Translations under genes and position numbers: made by a program
NCBI RefSeq assembly: GCF_910579365.1
Contig: NZ_CAJTUX010000007.1
Coordinates: 1-64,000, forward strand
Length of the DNA stretch: 64,000 nt
Origin: an uncultured Oscillibacter sp.
GTDB taxonomy: Bacteria > Bacillota > Clostridia > Oscillospirales > Oscillospiraceae
Direction: 5' to 3'
Shown: positions 7,126 through 15,395 of the stretch, piece by piece
Position numbering within the stretch: position 1 is the first letter of the stretch
Layout of the letters: every line of letters begins with the position of its first letter
Notes under the pieces: generated by a model
What the model was told of the DNA's origin: nothing
What the model saw: the letters and a program-made list of their open reading frames with translations, nothing else
Database searches by the model: none

Positions 7126-8340
7126 TCATTTTTGAAAGCTGCCGCCGCCGCTGTCCTCCGGCTTCGCCGTGCCGAAGGCGATGGCCCCGCCGCCGTACTT
7201 CCGCCGGATGCCGTCCATGGCGGCCTCCAGCCGTTCCTGCCGCTCCCGGCCTTCTCCGGCGGCGAAGAGGTTTGTCTGCTCATAGGTCTCGCTCTCCGGC
7301 GTCAGGTAAATGGCCGTCACCGTCAGGGCCCGGATGGGGCTTGGCGGCTGCCACAGCTCCTCCGTCAGCGCCAGGGCGGCGGCGGAGATGTCCCGAATCA
7401 GATGGGTGGGGGCGGACAGCTGGCGCTGGCGGGAGCGGTCGCGAAAGGCCGGGTCCCGGACGGTGACGTGGACCCCTCCGGCGTAGAGCCCCGCCCGGCG
7501 GAGGCGGCTGGCCACGCTGTCCGCCAGCAGGGCGATTCCCGCCGTCACCTGGGCCCGGGTGGTGAGGTTTTTGGGGAAGGTGGAGCCGTTTCCAACGGAC
7601 TTCACCGTCTCCGGCTCGTGGCGGGAGCGCACCGGCTCCCGGTCCAGGCCGTTGGCGTAGTCGTGGAGCTGGCCCCCCAGCTTGCCCATCAGGTCCTCCA
7701 GCATGGACCGGGGGCAGGCCGCCAGCTGGCCGATGGTCCGGACGCCATACTGCCCCAGGAGCTTCCGCGCCGCGTCCCCCACGTAGAGCATGTCCCCCGC
7801 CGGAAGGGGCCAGACCATCTCTTTCCAGCTCTCCCGGGAGATGACGGTGGTGGCGTCGGGTTTTTTATAGTCGCTGCCCAGCTTGGCGAAGACCTTGTTG
7901 AAGGAGACCCCCACGGAGAGTGTCAGCCCCAGCTCCCGCCGCACCCGCTCGCGGAGGGTGTCCGCCAAAGCCGCGCCGTCCATGCCGAAGAGATGGAGGG
8001 TGTGGGTCACGTCCAGCCAGCTCTCGTCGATGCCGAAGGGCTCCGCCAGGTCGGTGTATTCGTCGTAAATGGCGTTGACCTTCTGGGAGTACTCCCGGTA
8101 GAGCTGGTGGTGAGGCGGCAGGAGAATCAGCTCCGGACACTTCTTCCTCGCCTGCCAGATGGTCTCCGCCGTCTGAACGCCGAAGCGCTTGGCGGGGTCG
8201 TTCTTGGCCAGAATGATCCCGTGGCGGGAGGAGGGGTCCCCGCAGACGGCCACGGGGAGCTTGCGGAGCTCCGGGCGGCGCAAAAGCTCCACCGAGGCGT
8301 AGAAGCTGTTCAGGTCGCAGTGGAGCACGACGCGGTCCAT
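7126..8340 (-). CDS. dinB: DNA polymerase IV (Y-family translesion polymerase)
   Basis: 404 residues. The palm motif starts at Met1 (MDRVVLHCDLNSFYASVE, with the first catalytic Asp in HCDLN), and the second acidic pair is in FGIDESWLDVT; thumb and little-finger domains follow (SVGVSFNKVFAKLGSDYKKP, then KSVGNGSTFPKNL). This is the normal arrangement for DinB, which bypasses damaged bases and acts in SOS mutagenesis. AAGGAGG precedes ATG 8340 and an extended -10 (TGCTATGAT) lies at about 8372-8380. No clear LexA box is seen. It is divergent from ribU. Confidence 0.93.
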   Translation of the reverse strand: MDRVVLHCDLNSFYASVELLRRPELRKLPVAVCGDPSSRHGIILAKNDPAKRFGVQTAETIWQARKKCPELILLPPHHQLYREYSQKVNAIYDEYTDLAEPFGIDESWLDVTHTLHLFGMDGAALADTLRERVRRELGLTLSVGVSFNKVFAKLGSDYKKPDATTVISRESWKEMVWPLPAGDMLYVGDAARKLLGQYGVRTIGQLAACPRSMLEDLMGKLGGQLHDYANGLDREPVRSRHEPETVKSVGNGSTFPKNLTTRAQVTAGIALLADSVASRLRRAGLYAGGVHVTVRDPAFRDRSRQRQLSAPTHLIRDISAAALALTEELWQPPSPIRALTVTAIYLTPESETYEQTNLFAAGEGRERQERLEAAMDGIRRKYGGGAIAFGTAKPEDSGGGSFQK

Positions 8341-8414
8341 GGGGCGGCCTCCTTCCGGTTTGAGTGGCTTTATCATAGCACATCCGTTCGGCTTTGAAAA
8401 GAAAAAATTAGGGC

Positions 8415-8443
8415 TTGCATTTTCCCCGCCGCCGTCGTATACT
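8415..8443 (+). promoter_or_regulatory. Promoter of the FMN riboswitch-ribU transcript
   Basis: TTGCAT, 17 nt, TATACT, ending about 30 nt before the riboswitch aptamer. Confidence 0.75.
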
Positions 8444-8472
8444 AGCCTCAGGAAACGAAACTGAATACTTTG

Positions 8473-8590
8473 TCTTCAGGGCGGGGCGCAATTCCCCACT
8501 GGCGGTACAGTCCGCGACCGGAGGCCGTTTTTCGGCCCCCGCTGACCCGGTGAAACTCCGGGACCAACAGTTACAGTCTGGATGGAAGAA
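8473..8590 (+). promoter_or_regulatory. FMN riboswitch (RFN element)
   Basis: The hallmark conserved blocks occur in order: TCTTCAGGGCGGGG at the 5' end, CAATTCCCCACTGGCGGTA, AGTCCGCGA, the GCTGACCCGGTGAAACTCCGG hairpin region (8540-8561) and CCAACAGTTACAGTCTGGATG near the 3' end, closing with GAAGA pairing back to TCTTC. FMN binding is expected to shut off the downstream riboflavin transporter through the hairpin at 8609-8625. Confidence 0.95.
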
Positions 8591-8608
8591 GATGAGTGCG
8601 GCTTGGCC

Positions 8609-8645
8609 GCGCGCAGTCTGCGCGCTTCTTTGCTGCTTGTTCACC
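8609..8645 (+). terminator. Attenuator hairpin of the FMN riboswitch
   Basis: GCGCGCA/TGCGCGC arms with a 3-nt loop followed by a T-rich tail (TTCTTTGCTGCTTGTT). Position directly after the aptamer fits an expression platform. Confidence 0.6.
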
Positions 8646-8700
8646 TTGGAGAAGTCAAAGGATCCAGGGTGTTTTCAAGTATGTAAAGGAGTGTTTTTTC

Positions 8701-9399
8701 ATGTCCAACTTCGAATCCAACGCCGTCTCCGCCGCCCGTCCCCGGGTCACTGTCAAGACCGTCACGTCCCTTGCCATGCTCACCGCGCTGACCTACCTGG
8801 CCATGCTCATCAGCAACCTGCTGCCCAAGGTGGCGGGCTTCCTGCAAATGGAGATCAAGGGCACCGTCATTGCCATCGGCGGCTTCCTCTTCGGCCCCCT
8901 GTCCGCCGCCGTCATTTCCATCGTGGTGGCGTTTATCGAGATGTTCACCGTCAGCGACACGGGCATCATCGGCTGCGTCATGAACCTGCTGGCGGCCTGC
9001 GCCTTCGCCTGCCCCGCCGCGTTTCTTTACCAGAAGATGCGCTCCCGGAAGGGCGCGGTTATCGGCCTCAGCGTGGGCATCGTCACGTTGACGGTGGTGA
9101 TGCTCCTGTGGAACTACCTCATTACCCCCATTTACATGCACATGGACCGTTCCGTCGTGGCCGCCATGCTGCCCACGGTCTTCCTCCCCTTCAACCTGGT
9201 GAAGGGCGGGCTGAACATGGCCCTGACCCTGATTCTCTACAAGCCCGTGGTCACCGCCCTGCGAAAGGCCCGGCTGGCCCCCGAGCGGGAGGGAATGGCC
9301 TCCGGCGGGGACCGCTTTGACGCGGGCTTCCTGCTGTTCTCCCTGGCGCTGCTGGTCACCTTCGCCCTGCTGGTGCTGGTGCTGGCGGGGAAAATCTGA
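8701..9399 (+). CDS. ribU: Riboflavin ECF transporter substrate-binding subunit
   Basis: 232 residues, mostly hydrophobic, with about six membrane helices and the RibU/ECF S-component pattern near the N-terminus (TVTSLAMLTALTYLAMLISNLLP) plus a conserved FLFGPLSAA loop. RibU binds riboflavin/FMN and works with the shared EcfA/EcfA'/EcfT module, which is not in this window. The upstream FMN riboswitch confirms the flavin link. ATG 8701 follows AAAGGAG by 9 nt. A C-terminal extra hydrophobic segment is present. Confidence 0.93.
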   Translation: MSNFESNAVSAARPRVTVKTVTSLAMLTALTYLAMLISNLLPKVAGFLQMEIKGTVIAIGGFLFGPLSAAVISIVVAFIEMFTVSDTGIIGCVMNLLAACAFACPAAFLYQKMRSRKGAVIGLSVGIVTLTVVMLLWNYLITPIYMHMDRSVVAAMLPTVFLPFNLVKGGLNMALTLILYKPVVTALRKARLAPEREGMASGGDRFDAGFLLFSLALLVTFALLVLVLAGKI

Positions 9400-9461
9400 G
9401 GATACGGCCGCAAAGGGCAGAGCATCCTTTTTAAAGAAAAGGCTTGCGAAGAGGTGGGCCA

Positions 9462-9722
9462 ATGGCGATGTATACGGACCTTGCGGTCTTGCAGGAGAAA
9501 TACCGGAAGATCATGGCGCGGATCTGCTGGCGGTGTGCAAGGGCTATCCCAAAGACAAGAAATACGTGCTGGGGGGTGCGGCCCTTCCGCACCTATGCCC
9601 ACGGTCTTTACTGCCTTGCCCGGCTTCTGCTGCCAGAGGACAAATTTCAGGCCCTCGAAATGCCGAAATACAACAATTTCCTTCCTGCATTCGCCCTGTG
9701 CGGCGGGAGCATTGCCATATAG
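9462..9722 (+). pseudogene. Possible decayed small gene in the ribU-dtxR gap
   Basis: An 86-codon plus-strand frame with an AGAGGTGG-like ribosome site starts MAMYTDLAVLQEKYRKI, then becomes Cys/Arg-rich while another frame reads plausibly (ADLLAVCKGYPKDKKYVLGG), and the first frame later regains protein-like character (RTYAHGLYCLARLLLPEDKF). That pattern suggests a small gene broken by compensating frameshifts. No family is recognised, and it may simply be non-coding. Confidence 0.25.
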
Positions 9723-9781
9723 ACCGGTCTCTCCCATGGGCATGTTCTTCGAACGTGTCATAGCGGGGTTACACAGGAGAA

Positions 9782-9826
9782 AAGGGCAAGGCAAACCACG
9801 CGGTTTGCCTTGCCCTTGACTTTTTG
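9782..9826 (+). terminator. Strong hairpin terminator before dtxR
   Basis: Perfect 16-bp arms (AAGGGCAAGGCAAACC and its complement) with a 4-nt loop, then TTTTT after a short GAC. Ends any transcript from the ribU side. Confidence 0.75.
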
Positions 9827-9912
9827 ACAAGGTCTGATTCTTCCGGTTCCGCCCGTTTTAGCCAAAACAGGAAAATATTTCAAAAAAAGTCGAAAGCTGT
9901 GACAAAAGCTAC

Positions 9913-9941
9913 TTGTATTTTCTGGAAGGGTTTGTTATCAT
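9913..9941 (+). promoter_or_regulatory. Promoter of the DtxR-type regulator gene
   Basis: TTGTAT, 17 nt, TATCAT, about 30 nt before the translation start. Confidence 0.65.
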
Positions 9942-9973
9942 AGTAAAATTAAGCGGAAGGGGGGCACGTTGTT

Positions 9974-10345
9974 TTGGTCATTCACGAATCCGCAGAAGAC
10001 TATCTGGAATCCATACTCATCATCCAGGAGCAGTCCGGGCAGGTCCGCTCCATCGACGTGGTGAACAAGCTGGGGTATTCCAAGCCCAGCGTCAGCATCG
10101 CCATGAAAAAGCTGCGGGAGAGCGGCTATATCACCATGGCCGGGGACGGGAACATCAGCTTGACCGAAAGTGGCATGGAAATTGCCAGCCGCATCTATCG
10201 CCGTCACAGGACCATCACCCGGCTCTTTGAGCTGATGGGCGTCTCCCCGGAACAGGCCGCGCTGGACGCCTGCAAGGTGGAGCATGACCTCAGCGAAGAG
10301 ACCTTCGCGCGCATCTGCGCCTATGTGGAGGACCGGCCCCAGTAA
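9974..10345 (+). CDS. DtxR/MntR-family metal-dependent regulator
   Basis: 123 residues. The opening (IHESAEDYLESILIIQ) and wing HTH (IDVVNKLGYSKPSVSIAMKKLRESGYI) followed by a dimerisation domain with metal-ligand residues (HRTITRLFELMGVS, EHDLSEETFARI) match the DtxR/IdeR/MntR family. It lacks the C-terminal SH3-like domain, like MntR. The likely metal is Mn(II) or Fe(II). TTG 9974 is the start, with GGAAGGGGGG 9 nt upstream. No transport gene is adjacent; mntP at 41736 is a candidate target. Confidence 0.88.
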   Translation: MVIHESAEDYLESILIIQEQSGQVRSIDVVNKLGYSKPSVSIAMKKLRESGYITMAGDGNISLTESGMEIASRIYRRHRTITRLFELMGVSPEQAALDACKVEHDLSEETFARICAYVEDRPQ

Positions 10346-10380
10346 TCCAGGTCCGGCCAGCGGCCCAGGCGGATGGGAGA

Positions 10381-10412
10381 TTTCCGGCATTTTGTCCAAA
10401 AAATGCCGGAAA
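10381..10412 (+). terminator. Palindromic hairpin after dtxR
   Basis: Perfect 13-bp arms TTTCCGGCATTTT and its complement with a 4-nt GTCC loop, 36 nt after dtxR. It separates dtxR from the ssnA promoter. Confidence 0.55.
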
Positions 10413-10430
10413 ACTTCTATGCCATGGGGC

Positions 10431-10459
10431 TTGTATTCCCGAGAAGTTTTCGATACAAT
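10431..10459 (+). promoter_or_regulatory. Promoter of the ssnA-ygfK leader
   Basis: TTGTAT, 17 nt, TACAAT. The predicted start of transcription near 10466 leaves a leader of about 150 nt before ssnA. Confidence 0.65.
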
Positions 10460-10465
10460 GATACA

Positions 10466-10585
10466 TACTAAGCAAGGATGGATGGCTGCAACGGAGTGCC
10501 GCGCGCACGGGCCCGCACCTGTCTTTCCATGCGGGGCCGATGGGTGTTTCAAATCCAAGTGGATTTGGGGCGCCTTTCTTTTTAT
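10466..10585 (+). promoter_or_regulatory. Unidentified structured leader with intrinsic terminator before ssnA
   Basis: The leader contains a small hairpin GTGC/GCAC around 10496-10508, a larger stem CCCGCA/TGCGGG extended by GG/CC (about 10510-10538) with an 11-nt loop, a possible pseudoknot between ATGGA (about 10479) and TCCAT in that loop, and then a terminator stem at 10543-10574 (CAAATCC, AAGT loop, GGATTTG, extended by GTTT pairs and GGTG/CGCC) followed by TTTCTTTTT. A terminator placed between promoter and gene implies conditional read-through. It does not match the purine, FMN, THF, Moco or guanidine riboswitch consensus as I remember them. Confidence 0.6.
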
Positions 10586-10617
10586 CCAAAAATTCTATAT
10601 TAAGGAGGAATTTCACC

Positions 10618-11961
10618 ATGATCCTGCTGGCAAACGGCAAGCTCATCACACGGAACCCCGAGGGCGCGGGTTTCCTGCCCGACGGCGGCGTTGTCACCGA
10701 CGGAGGCAAAATCGTGGAGGTCGGCGAGACCGCCGCGCTGAAGGCGAAGTACCCCCAGGCCGAGTTCGTGGACGCCAGAGGCGGCGTCATTATGCCCGGT
10801 CTCATCAACGCCCACACCCACATCTATTCCGCCCTGGCGAGGGGGCTCTCCATCAACGGCTACGCGCCCACCAATTTCTTTGAGGTGCTGGACGGCCAGT
10901 GGTGGTACATTGACCGCCACCTGGACCTGGCGGCCACCCGGGCCAGCGCCCAGGCCCTGGTCATCGACTCCATCAAGCAGGGCGTCACCACCATCTTCGA
11001 CCATCACGCCTCCTTCTGCGAGATTCCCGGCTCCCTGATGAAGATTGCCGAGGTCACGCAGGAGATGGGCATGCGGGCCTGCCTGTGCTATGAGGTCAGC
11101 GACCGGGACGGGGAGGAGAAGTCCATCCAGTCTGTCCAGGAGAACCAGGATTTCATCGACTACTGCGATAGCCACCCCAGCGACATGCTCAAGGCCATGT
11201 TCGGCGGGCACGCCCTCTTCACCATCTCCGACAAGACCTTTGACCGCATGAACGCCGCAAACGCCGGCCGGGTGGGCTATCACATCCATGTGTCCGAGGG
11301 CATGAACGACGTCTATGATTCCCTCCAGAACTACGGCCGCCGTCCGGTCCAGCGGCTCCAGGACCACGGGATTCTCGGCCCCAAGACCATTCTGGGCCAC
11401 TGCATCCACGTGAACACCGCGGAGATGGACATCATCAAGGCCACGGACACCATGTGCGTCAACAACCCCGAGAGCAACATGGGAAATGCCGTGGGCTGCT
11501 CCCCGGTGCTTCAGCTCTATAAAAAGGGCATCCTGGTGGGCCTGGGCACCGACGCCTACACCAACGACATGCTGGAGAGCATCAAGGCGGCCCTGACCAT
11601 CCAGCGGCACAACGCCTGCCTCCCCGGCGTGGCCTGGTGCGAGGTGACGGACATGCTCTTCAAGAACAACGCCAAGATGGCAATGCGGGCCGGGTTCCCG
11701 GAGATGGGCGTTTTGAAGGCCGGGGCTGCGGCGGATGTGATCGTCATGGACTACAAGCCCTTCACGCCGTTCTCCGACGCCAACATTGACGGGCACATGC
11801 TCTTCGGCATGACGGGCCGCCAGTGCCAGACCACCATGATCAACGGCAAGATTCTGATGAAGGACCGGGTTCTCACGGAGATGGATGAGGAGGCTGTCAA
11901 CGCCCGGATTCTGGAGGTCTCCAAGAAGCTGTGGGGGACGCTGAACCACTGCGAATATTAA
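10618..11961 (+). CDS. ssnA: SsnA-type amidohydrolase (putative aminohydrolase)
   Basis: 447 residues, amidohydrolase superfamily. The metal-binding HxH is at His66/His68 (INAHTHIYSALARG), further ligands are expected in HVSEG and GHCIH, and the last Asp in GLGTDAYTNDM. The protein closely follows the SsnA pattern (E. coli SsnA is about 442 residues). ssnA belongs to the gene set with ygfK, ygeXYW, hyuA and xdhD that gut anaerobes use to break down purines and urate; its exact substrate is not certain. TAAGGAGGAA precedes ATG 10618. It is followed by ygfK, probably in one operon. Confidence 0.92.
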   Translation: MILLANGKLITRNPEGAGFLPDGGVVTDGGKIVEVGETAALKAKYPQAEFVDARGGVIMPGLINAHTHIYSALARGLSINGYAPTNFFEVLDGQWWYIDRHLDLAATRASAQALVIDSIKQGVTTIFDHHASFCEIPGSLMKIAEVTQEMGMRACLCYEVSDRDGEEKSIQSVQENQDFIDYCDSHPSDMLKAMFGGHALFTISDKTFDRMNAANAGRVGYHIHVSEGMNDVYDSLQNYGRRPVQRLQDHGILGPKTILGHCIHVNTAEMDIIKATDTMCVNNPESNMGNAVGCSPVLQLYKKGILVGLGTDAYTNDMLESIKAALTIQRHNACLPGVAWCEVTDMLFKNNAKMAMRAGFPEMGVLKAGAAADVIVMDYKPFTPFSDANIDGHMLFGMTGRQCQTTMINGKILMKDRVLTEMDEEAVNARILEVSKKLWGTLNHCEY

Positions 11962-11983
11962 AGAGGGGACTTCGCCCCCCTTT
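11960..11983 (+). terminator. Weak hairpin between ssnA and ygfK
   Basis: AAAG-GGGG/CCCC-CTTT arms with a 6-nt loop overlapping the ssnA stop codon and little T-tail (AGATTT). It may reduce rather than stop transcription into ygfK. Confidence 0.4.
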
Positions 11984-12101
11984 AGATTTCCCCGCCAGTC
12001 TGCGGACCGGTGGGCGCGCCCAAGGCGCGCAGGTCGAGGGATTTTTGTGACGCGCATGTCGCCGCAAACATGATTTCATATATTCTAAGGAGGAAAACCA
12101 A

Positions 12102-15053
12102 ATGTCCGAATTGATGACCCCCATTCCATTCCGGGAACTGATGACCTGGGTGACCGCCGAGTACCAGAAGGAGGGCACCGTCTTCGGCGTTCATAAACCC
12201 TATCAGGCGGGCGTGAAGACCCTGCCCATCTTCGGCGAGAAGATCGAGACCCCCTTCGGTCCCGCCGCCGGTCCCAACACCCAGCTGGCCCAGAACATCA
12301 TCGCCAGCTACTTCGCCGGCGCCCGCTTTTTCGAGCTGAAAACCGTCCAGAAGATGGACGGCGCGGACCTGGCCGCCTGCATCAACCGCCCCTGCATTCT
12401 GGCGGAGGACGAGTGCTACAACTGCGAGTGGTCCACGGAGCTCTACGTCCGGCAGGCTTTTGAGGAGTATGTGAAAGCCTGGTGCGCCTGCAAGATCATG
12501 GCCAAGGTCTATGGCCTGGGCGATCCCAACGCCTTTGTCTTCAACATGTCCGTGGGCTATGACCTGGCGGGCATCCAGGGCGAGAAGGTGGACGGCTTCC
12601 TCAGCGGCATGACGGACGCCTCCCAGACCCCCATTTTCCAGGAGTGCATCCGCGTCCTCAAGGAGTTCTTCCCCGCCGAGGAGTCCTTCATCGACGCCAT
12701 TACACCCCATATCTCCGGCAGCGTCACCCTCTCCACCCTCCACGGCTGCCCGCCGGACGAGATCGAGCGGATTGCCAGCTATCTCATCGAGAAGAAGAAG
12801 CTCCACACCTTCGTCAAGTGCAACCCCACTATCCTGGGCTATGAGACCGCCCGGTCCATTCTGGACGGCATGGGCTATGACTATATCGCCTTCGACGACC
12901 ATCATTTCAAGGAGGACCTCCAGTACGAGGACGCCGTGCCCATGTTCCGCCGCCTCCAGGCCCTGGCGGACAAGACCGGCGTGGAGTTCGGCCTGAAGCT
13001 CTCCAACACCTTCCCCGTGGACGTGAAGGCCGGGGAGCTGCCCAGCGAAGAGATGTATATGGCGGGCAAGTCCCTCTTCCCCCTGACCACCACTATGGCG
13101 GCCCGAATTTCCCGGGAGTTCGGCGGCCGCATGCGCATCAGCTACGCCGGCGGCGCCGACGCGCTGAACATCGACAAGCTCTTCTCCCTGGGCATCTGGC
13201 CCATCACCATGGCGACGACGGAGCTGAAGCCCGGCGGCTACCAGCGCTTCGTCCAGATCGGCGGCAAGCTGGACACCCTGGAGTTCCGGCCCTTTGCCGG
13301 CGTGGATGTGGAGGGCATCGAGGCTCTGGCCCTGGCGGCCCGGTCCGACAAGTACCACGTCAAGGCCGTGAAGCCCGCCCCCCGGCGGAAGCTCTATGAA
13401 AAGGTGCCGCTGCTGGACTGCTTCACCGCCCCCTGCAAGGGCGGCTGCCCCATCGGCCAGGACATCCCGGAGTATATCGAGCTCTGCCGGAAGGGGGAGT
13501 ACGCCTCCGCCCTGCGGCTCATCGCCGAGAAGAACCCCCTGCCCTTCATCACCGGCACCATCTGCGCCCACAACTGCCAGACCAAGTGCACCCGGAACTA
13601 TTATGAGGACTCCGTCCAGATTCGGGCCACCAAGCTGGTGGCCGCCCAGCGGGGCTATGACGAATATATGTCCAAGCTGGATGCCCCCGTCCCGGCGGAC
13701 GGCGGCAGGAAGGTTGCCGTCGTCGGCGGCGGCCCCGCGGGCATGGCGGCGGCCTATTTCGTGGGCCGGGCGGGCATCCCCGCCACCATCTTTGAAAAGA
13801 CCGGTAAGCTGGGCGGCGTCGTCCGCCAGGTCATTCCCGGCTTCCGCATCTCAGACGAGGCCATCGACAAGGACGCGGCGCTGGTGGCCAGGATGGGCGC
13901 GGAAATCCGGCTGAACACCCCCGCTCCCTCCGTGGCCGAACTGAAGGCCCAGGGCTATACCCACATCTTCTTTGCCGTGGGCGCCTGGAAGGCGGGGCGG
14001 CTGGACATCCCCGGCAACGTGGTCCCCGTCATCGGCTGGCTGAAGGACATGAAGGCCGGGAAGGACATCCCCCTGGGCAACGTGGCCGTGGTGGGCGGCG
14101 GCAACACCGCCATGGACGCCGCCCGGGCGGCTCTCCGGGCCGGGGCGCGGTCCAGCACCCTGGTGTACCGCCGGACGAAGAAGTATATGCCCGCTGACGC
14201 CGAGGAGCTGGAGCTGGCCATCGCCGACGGTGTGAACTTCCTGGAGCTGGTGGCTCCCGTGGAGCAGAAGGACGGCAAGCTCCGCTGCGAGAAAATGAAG
14301 CTGGGCGAGCCCGATGAGAAGGGCCGCCGGAAGCCGGAGCCCACCGGCGAGTTTGTGGAGATTGACTGCGACACCGTCGTCTCCGCCGTGGGCGAAAAGG
14401 TGGAGAGCGAGCTTTTCACCGCCAACGGCATTGAGGTTGACGCCAAGGGTCTGCCGGACTTCAAGACCAATGTGGAGGGCGTTTACGCCGGCGGCGACGC
14501 CATGCGGGGCCCCGCCACGGTGGTGGAGGGCATTGCCGACGCCCAGGCCTTTGCCAACGCGGTGATCGGGGAGGCCCATAAGTTTGTCATCCCCGCCAAG
14601 GCCGTGGCCTCCCGGGCGGACGCCATCGCCAAGAAGGGCGTCCTCTGCGCGTCCGCCAAGTGCGAGGGGGACCGGTGCCTCACCTGCAACGTGGTGTGCC
14701 AGGTCTGCGCCGACGTGTGCCCCAACCGGGCCAATGTGGTGATCGAGCTGCCCGACGGACGGCATGAGATTCTCCACGTGGACCGGATGTGCAACGAGTG
14801 CGGCAACTGCGCCATCTTTTGCCCCTATGACTCCGCTCCCTACCGGGATAAATTCACGCTCTTCAAGACCCGGGAGGGCTTTGACGAGAGTGTGAACAAC
14901 CAGGGCTTCCTGCCCCTGGGCGGCGGCAAGGTGCTGGTCCGGCTGGACGGAAAGGTTTTCGAGGCGGATTTGAACGCCAAAAACGATCTGCCCGCCGGGA
15001 TTGAGGTGTTCATCCTCACGGTGCTGAACAAGTACGCCTATCTGCTGGGATAA
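12102..15053 (+). CDS. ygfK: YgfK, putative selenate reductase-type flavin/iron-sulfur oxidoreductase
   Basis: 983 residues (E. coli YgfK about 1030). The N-terminal 420 residues form a dihydroorotate-dehydrogenase-like region (PFGPAAGPNTQLAQNI); residues about 440-525 are a GltD-type 4Fe-4S domain (CKGGCPIGQDIPEYI, CAHNCQTKC); FAD (GGGPAGMAAA, about 541) and NAD(P) (GGGNTAMDAAR, about 663) Rossmann motifs follow; the C-terminus has ferredoxin-like Cys clusters (CNVVCQVCADVCP and CNECGNCAIFCPYD). It is a soluble electron-transfer subunit linked to purine/urate catabolism and selenium-dependent molybdenum hydroxylases. AAGGAGGAAA precedes ATG 12102. No xdh, hyuA or ygeXYW genes are nearby, so the cluster is partial here. 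Confidence 0.92.
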   Translation: MSELMTPIPFRELMTWVTAEYQKEGTVFGVHKPYQAGVKTLPIFGEKIETPFGPAAGPNTQLAQNIIASYFAGARFFELKTVQKMDGADLAACINRPCILAEDECYNCEWSTELYVRQAFEEYVKAWCACKIMAKVYGLGDPNAFVFNMSVGYDLAGIQGEKVDGFLSGMTDASQTPIFQECIRVLKEFFPAEESFIDAITPHISGSVTLSTLHGCPPDEIERIASYLIEKKKLHTFVKCNPTILGYETARSILDGMGYDYIAFDDHHFKEDLQYEDAVPMFRRLQALADKTGVEFGLKLSNTFPVDVKAGELPSEEMYMAGKSLFPLTTTMAARISREFGGRMRISYAGGADALNIDKLFSLGIWPITMATTELKPGGYQRFVQIGGKLDTLEFRPFAGVDVEGIEALALAARSDKYHVKAVKPAPRRKLYEKVPLLDCFTAPCKGGCPIGQDIPEYIELCRKGEYASALRLIAEKNPLPFITGTICAHNCQTKCTRNYYEDSVQIRATKLVAAQRGYDEYMSKLDAPVPADGGRKVAVVGGGPAGMAAAYFVGRAGIPATIFEKTGKLGGVVRQVIPGFRISDEAIDKDAALVARMGAEIRLNTPAPSVAELKAQGYTHIFFAVGAWKAGRLDIPGNVVPVIGWLKDMKAGKDIPLGNVAVVGGGNTAMDAARAALRAGARSSTLVYRRTKKYMPADAEELELAIADGVNFLELVAPVEQKDGKLRCEKMKLGEPDEKGRRKPEPTGEFVEIDCDTVVSAVGEKVESELFTANGIEVDAKGLPDFKTNVEGVYAGGDAMRGPATVVEGIADAQAFANAVIGEAHKFVIPAKAVASRADAIAKKGVLCASAKCEGDRCLTCNVVCQVCADVCPNRANVVIELPDGRHEILHVDRMCNECGNCAIFCPYDSAPYRDKFTLFKTREGFDESVNNQGFLPLGGGKVLVRLDGKVFEADLNAKNDLPAGIEVFILTVLNKYAYLLG

Positions 15054-15061
15054 AAATGCGC

Positions 15062-15096
15062 GAGGGGGCCGGGATTTCCCGGCCTCCTCCGTTTTT
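15062..15096 (+). terminator. Intrinsic terminator of ssnA-ygfK
   Basis: 13-bp G/C-rich stem (GAGGGGGCCGGGA and a near-perfect complement, one G-T pair) with a very small loop and a TTTTT tail, 8 nt after ygfK. Confidence 0.85.
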
Positions 15097-15308
15097 GCTC
15101 ATACCGTCCATATAATTTTGGAGCCGCTGGAGCGGCGGAGTTTCAACCGGTCCGAATGGCGGTTCCCCATAACATACCAATTATTTTCTATGACTTCAGG
15201 TTTAAAAACACGTTCTATGCGGGGCAGGAATGTAAATTTTGCTCTGGACATATGCTCAAAAGGGCGGTGTTTCCAATACGTACCAAGGGATTCATGCAGA
15301 AAAAGGGC
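15097..15308. other. Gene-free stretch before the chemoreceptor
   Basis: No gene with a credible ribosome site. The DNA is A/T-richer than its neighbours. A minus-strand frame of about 86 codons lacks start signals and was not called. Confidence 0.45.
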
Positions 15309-15337
15309 TTGCAAAAATTGCCTTTCCTCAGTATAAT
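15309..15337 (+). promoter_or_regulatory. Promoter of the membrane chemoreceptor
   Basis: TTGCAA, 17 nt, TATAAT, 58 nt before the start codon. Confidence 0.78.
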
Positions 15338-15395
15338 TGGGAGGGTGGCTGCATGCCATTTTTGAATTCTAACAAACAGATGGAGTTAGACAGCT

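Noticed and set aside
7126..8400. LexA/SOS box for dinB
   Set aside because: No convincing CGAAC-4 nt-GTTCG type box in the divergent intergenic region.
9237..9830. Minus-strand frame of about 197 codons across the ribU end
   Set aside because: Overlaps ribU antisense, Cys/Pro/Arg-rich without domain pattern, no ribosome site.
10466..10540. Purine riboswitch in the ssnA leader
   Set aside because: The UAUAA, GUUUCUAC and CUAUG junctions found before guaD are absent here.
15099..15359. Minus-strand frame of about 86 codons before the chemoreceptor
   Set aside because: No ribosome site or promoter on that strand and the sequence has no recognisable family pattern; it also overlaps the plus-strand promoter.
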